DNA from: Anagrus nilaparvatae
Lineage: Eukaryota; Arthropoda; Insecta; Hymenoptera; Mymaridae
Reading direction: 5' to 3'
NCBI GenBank assembly: GCA_022575985.1
Contig: JAKSXM010000277.1
Span: 1,855,666 to 1,919,665, forward strand
Length of the DNA stretch: 64,000 bases
Shown here: piece by piece, positions 63,165-64,000 of the stretch
Numbering within the stretch: position 1 is the first letter of the stretch
How the letters are laid out: each line of letters begins with the position of its first letter
Notes under the pieces: generated by a model
The model's database searches: none
Seen by the model: the letters and a program-made list of their open reading frames with translations, nothing else
What the model was told of the DNA's origin: nothing
Translations under genes and position numbers: made by a program

Positions 63165-64000
63165 TAGGTATTTTGGGGCCGCTAAATCCAAATCTGACGT
63201 CGAAAACGAAGTTTGATGGGTGAAACTCCCTTATTTTCACCCTTTCACCCCTAAAATTAAATATTTATCAAACACAGACTGTCTTTTAATTTTTATTGGA
63301 TCTAGTAGGTCTTTTGGGCCGCAAAATCCGAATCTGACGTCGAAAACGAAGTTTGATGGGTGAAACTCCCTTACTTTCACCCTTTCAACCCTAAAATTAA
63401 ATATTTATCAAACACAGACTGTCTTTAAATTTTTATTGTGTCTAGTAGGTCTTTTGGACCGCTAAATCCGAATCTGACGTCGAAAACGAAGTTTGATGGG
63501 TGAAACTCCCTTACTTTCACCCTTTCACCCCTAAAATTAAATATTTATCAAACACAGACTGTCTTTTAATTTTTATTGGATCTAGTAGGTCTTTTGGGCC
63601 GCAAAATCCGAATCTGACGTCGAAAACGAAGTTTGATGGGTGAAACTCCCTTATTTTCACCCTTTCAACCCTAAAATTAAATATTTCTGAAAAACAGATT
63701 GCCTTTTAATTTTTATTGGGTCTAGTAGGTCTTTTGGACCGCTAAATCCAAATCTGACGTCGAAAACGAAGTTTGATATGGGTGAAACTCCCTTATTTTC
63801 ACCCTTTCAACCCTAAAATTAAATATTTCTGAAAAACAGATTGCCTTTTAATTTTTATTGTGTCTAGTAGGTCTTTTGGCCCGCTAAATCCGAATCTGAC
63901 GTCGAAAACGAAGTTTGATGGGTGAAACTCCCTTACTTTCACCCTTTCACCCCTAAAATTAAATATTTATCAAACACAGAGACTGTCTTTAAATTTTTAT
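63165..64000 (+). repeat. 140-bp tandem repeat, six units, runs off the window
   Basis: The anchor GACGTCGAAAACGAAG occurs at 63,196, 63,336, 63,476, 63,616, 63,756 and 63,898. The spacing is exactly 140 bp four times, then 142 bp because of an extra TA and local change. Units differ at GGGCCGCAAAATCC against GGACCGCTAAATCC; these alternate in units 2-5, suggesting a 280-bp dimer. AACACAGACTG is replaced by AAAACAGATTG in some units. The sequence is non-coding. The unit is CpG-bearing in an otherwise AT-rich context. The array continues past 64,000. Confidence 0.95.

Noticed and set aside
1..64000. tRNA or rRNA genes
   Set aside because: No cloverleaf-like segment or conserved rRNA stretch was noticed; a covariance-model scan would be needed to exclude degenerate copies.

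Overview
The window is eukaryotic, strongly AT-rich, repeat-dominated DNA, most likely from an insect. The signs are a 44.6-kb tandem satellite, GT-AG introns around short predicted exons, a Helitron helicase relic and several repeat families with inverted termini. No intact conserved host gene, rRNA or tRNA could be recognised, and the species cannot be named from sequence alone. Parasitoid wasps and aphids are plausible only because of base composition and repeat style.

Layout. (1) 1-44,622: one complex satellite array that runs off the left edge. It has 52 monomer junctions; most monomers are about 0.8-1.1 kb. Each monomer is an AT-rich half plus a block of 25-bp CpG-containing minirepeats. 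Two adjacent blocks of about 10 kb (16.25-26.44 kb and 27.11-36.82 kb) repeat the same order of diagnostic monomers. Chimeric and internally deleted monomers record many recombination events. The array has one foreign insertion, a 1.23-kb near-perfect palindrome (38,320-39,545). (2) 44,622-46,102: a transposon graveyard. The satellite ends inside a Helitron (PIF1-type) helicase reading frame just downstream of where its Walker A motif should be. That fragment abuts the truncated end of a minus-strand transposase-like frame, which is itself split by a 0.6-kb repeat insertion. (3) 46.1-55.3 kb: non-coding DNA with diverged tandem repeats, a 48-bp-arm hairpin, a second inverted copy of the 0.6-kb repeat family, and two more short minus-strand exon candidates (51,566-51,676 and 55,175-55,284). 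Their splice sites and reading phases are compatible with the fragment at 46 kb, suggesting one decayed multi-exon transposon gene. (4) 56,894-57,122: a plus-strand exon candidate ending at a good splice donor. (5) 57,169-61,137: an approximately 4-kb element with long terminal inverted repeats around a 30-copy, 55-bp minisatellite. (6) 61.1-63.2 kb: AT-rich non-coding DNA with one GC-rich palindromic spot. (7) 63,165-64,000: six 140-bp tandem repeats running off the right edge.

No working gene set is evident. The pieces fit a heterochromatic or pericentromeric-type region built by satellite amplification, nested transposon insertion and inverted-repeat elements. The main points of interest are the junctions: satellite/Helitron, Helitron/transposase, repeat inside transposase, and the palindrome inside the satellite.
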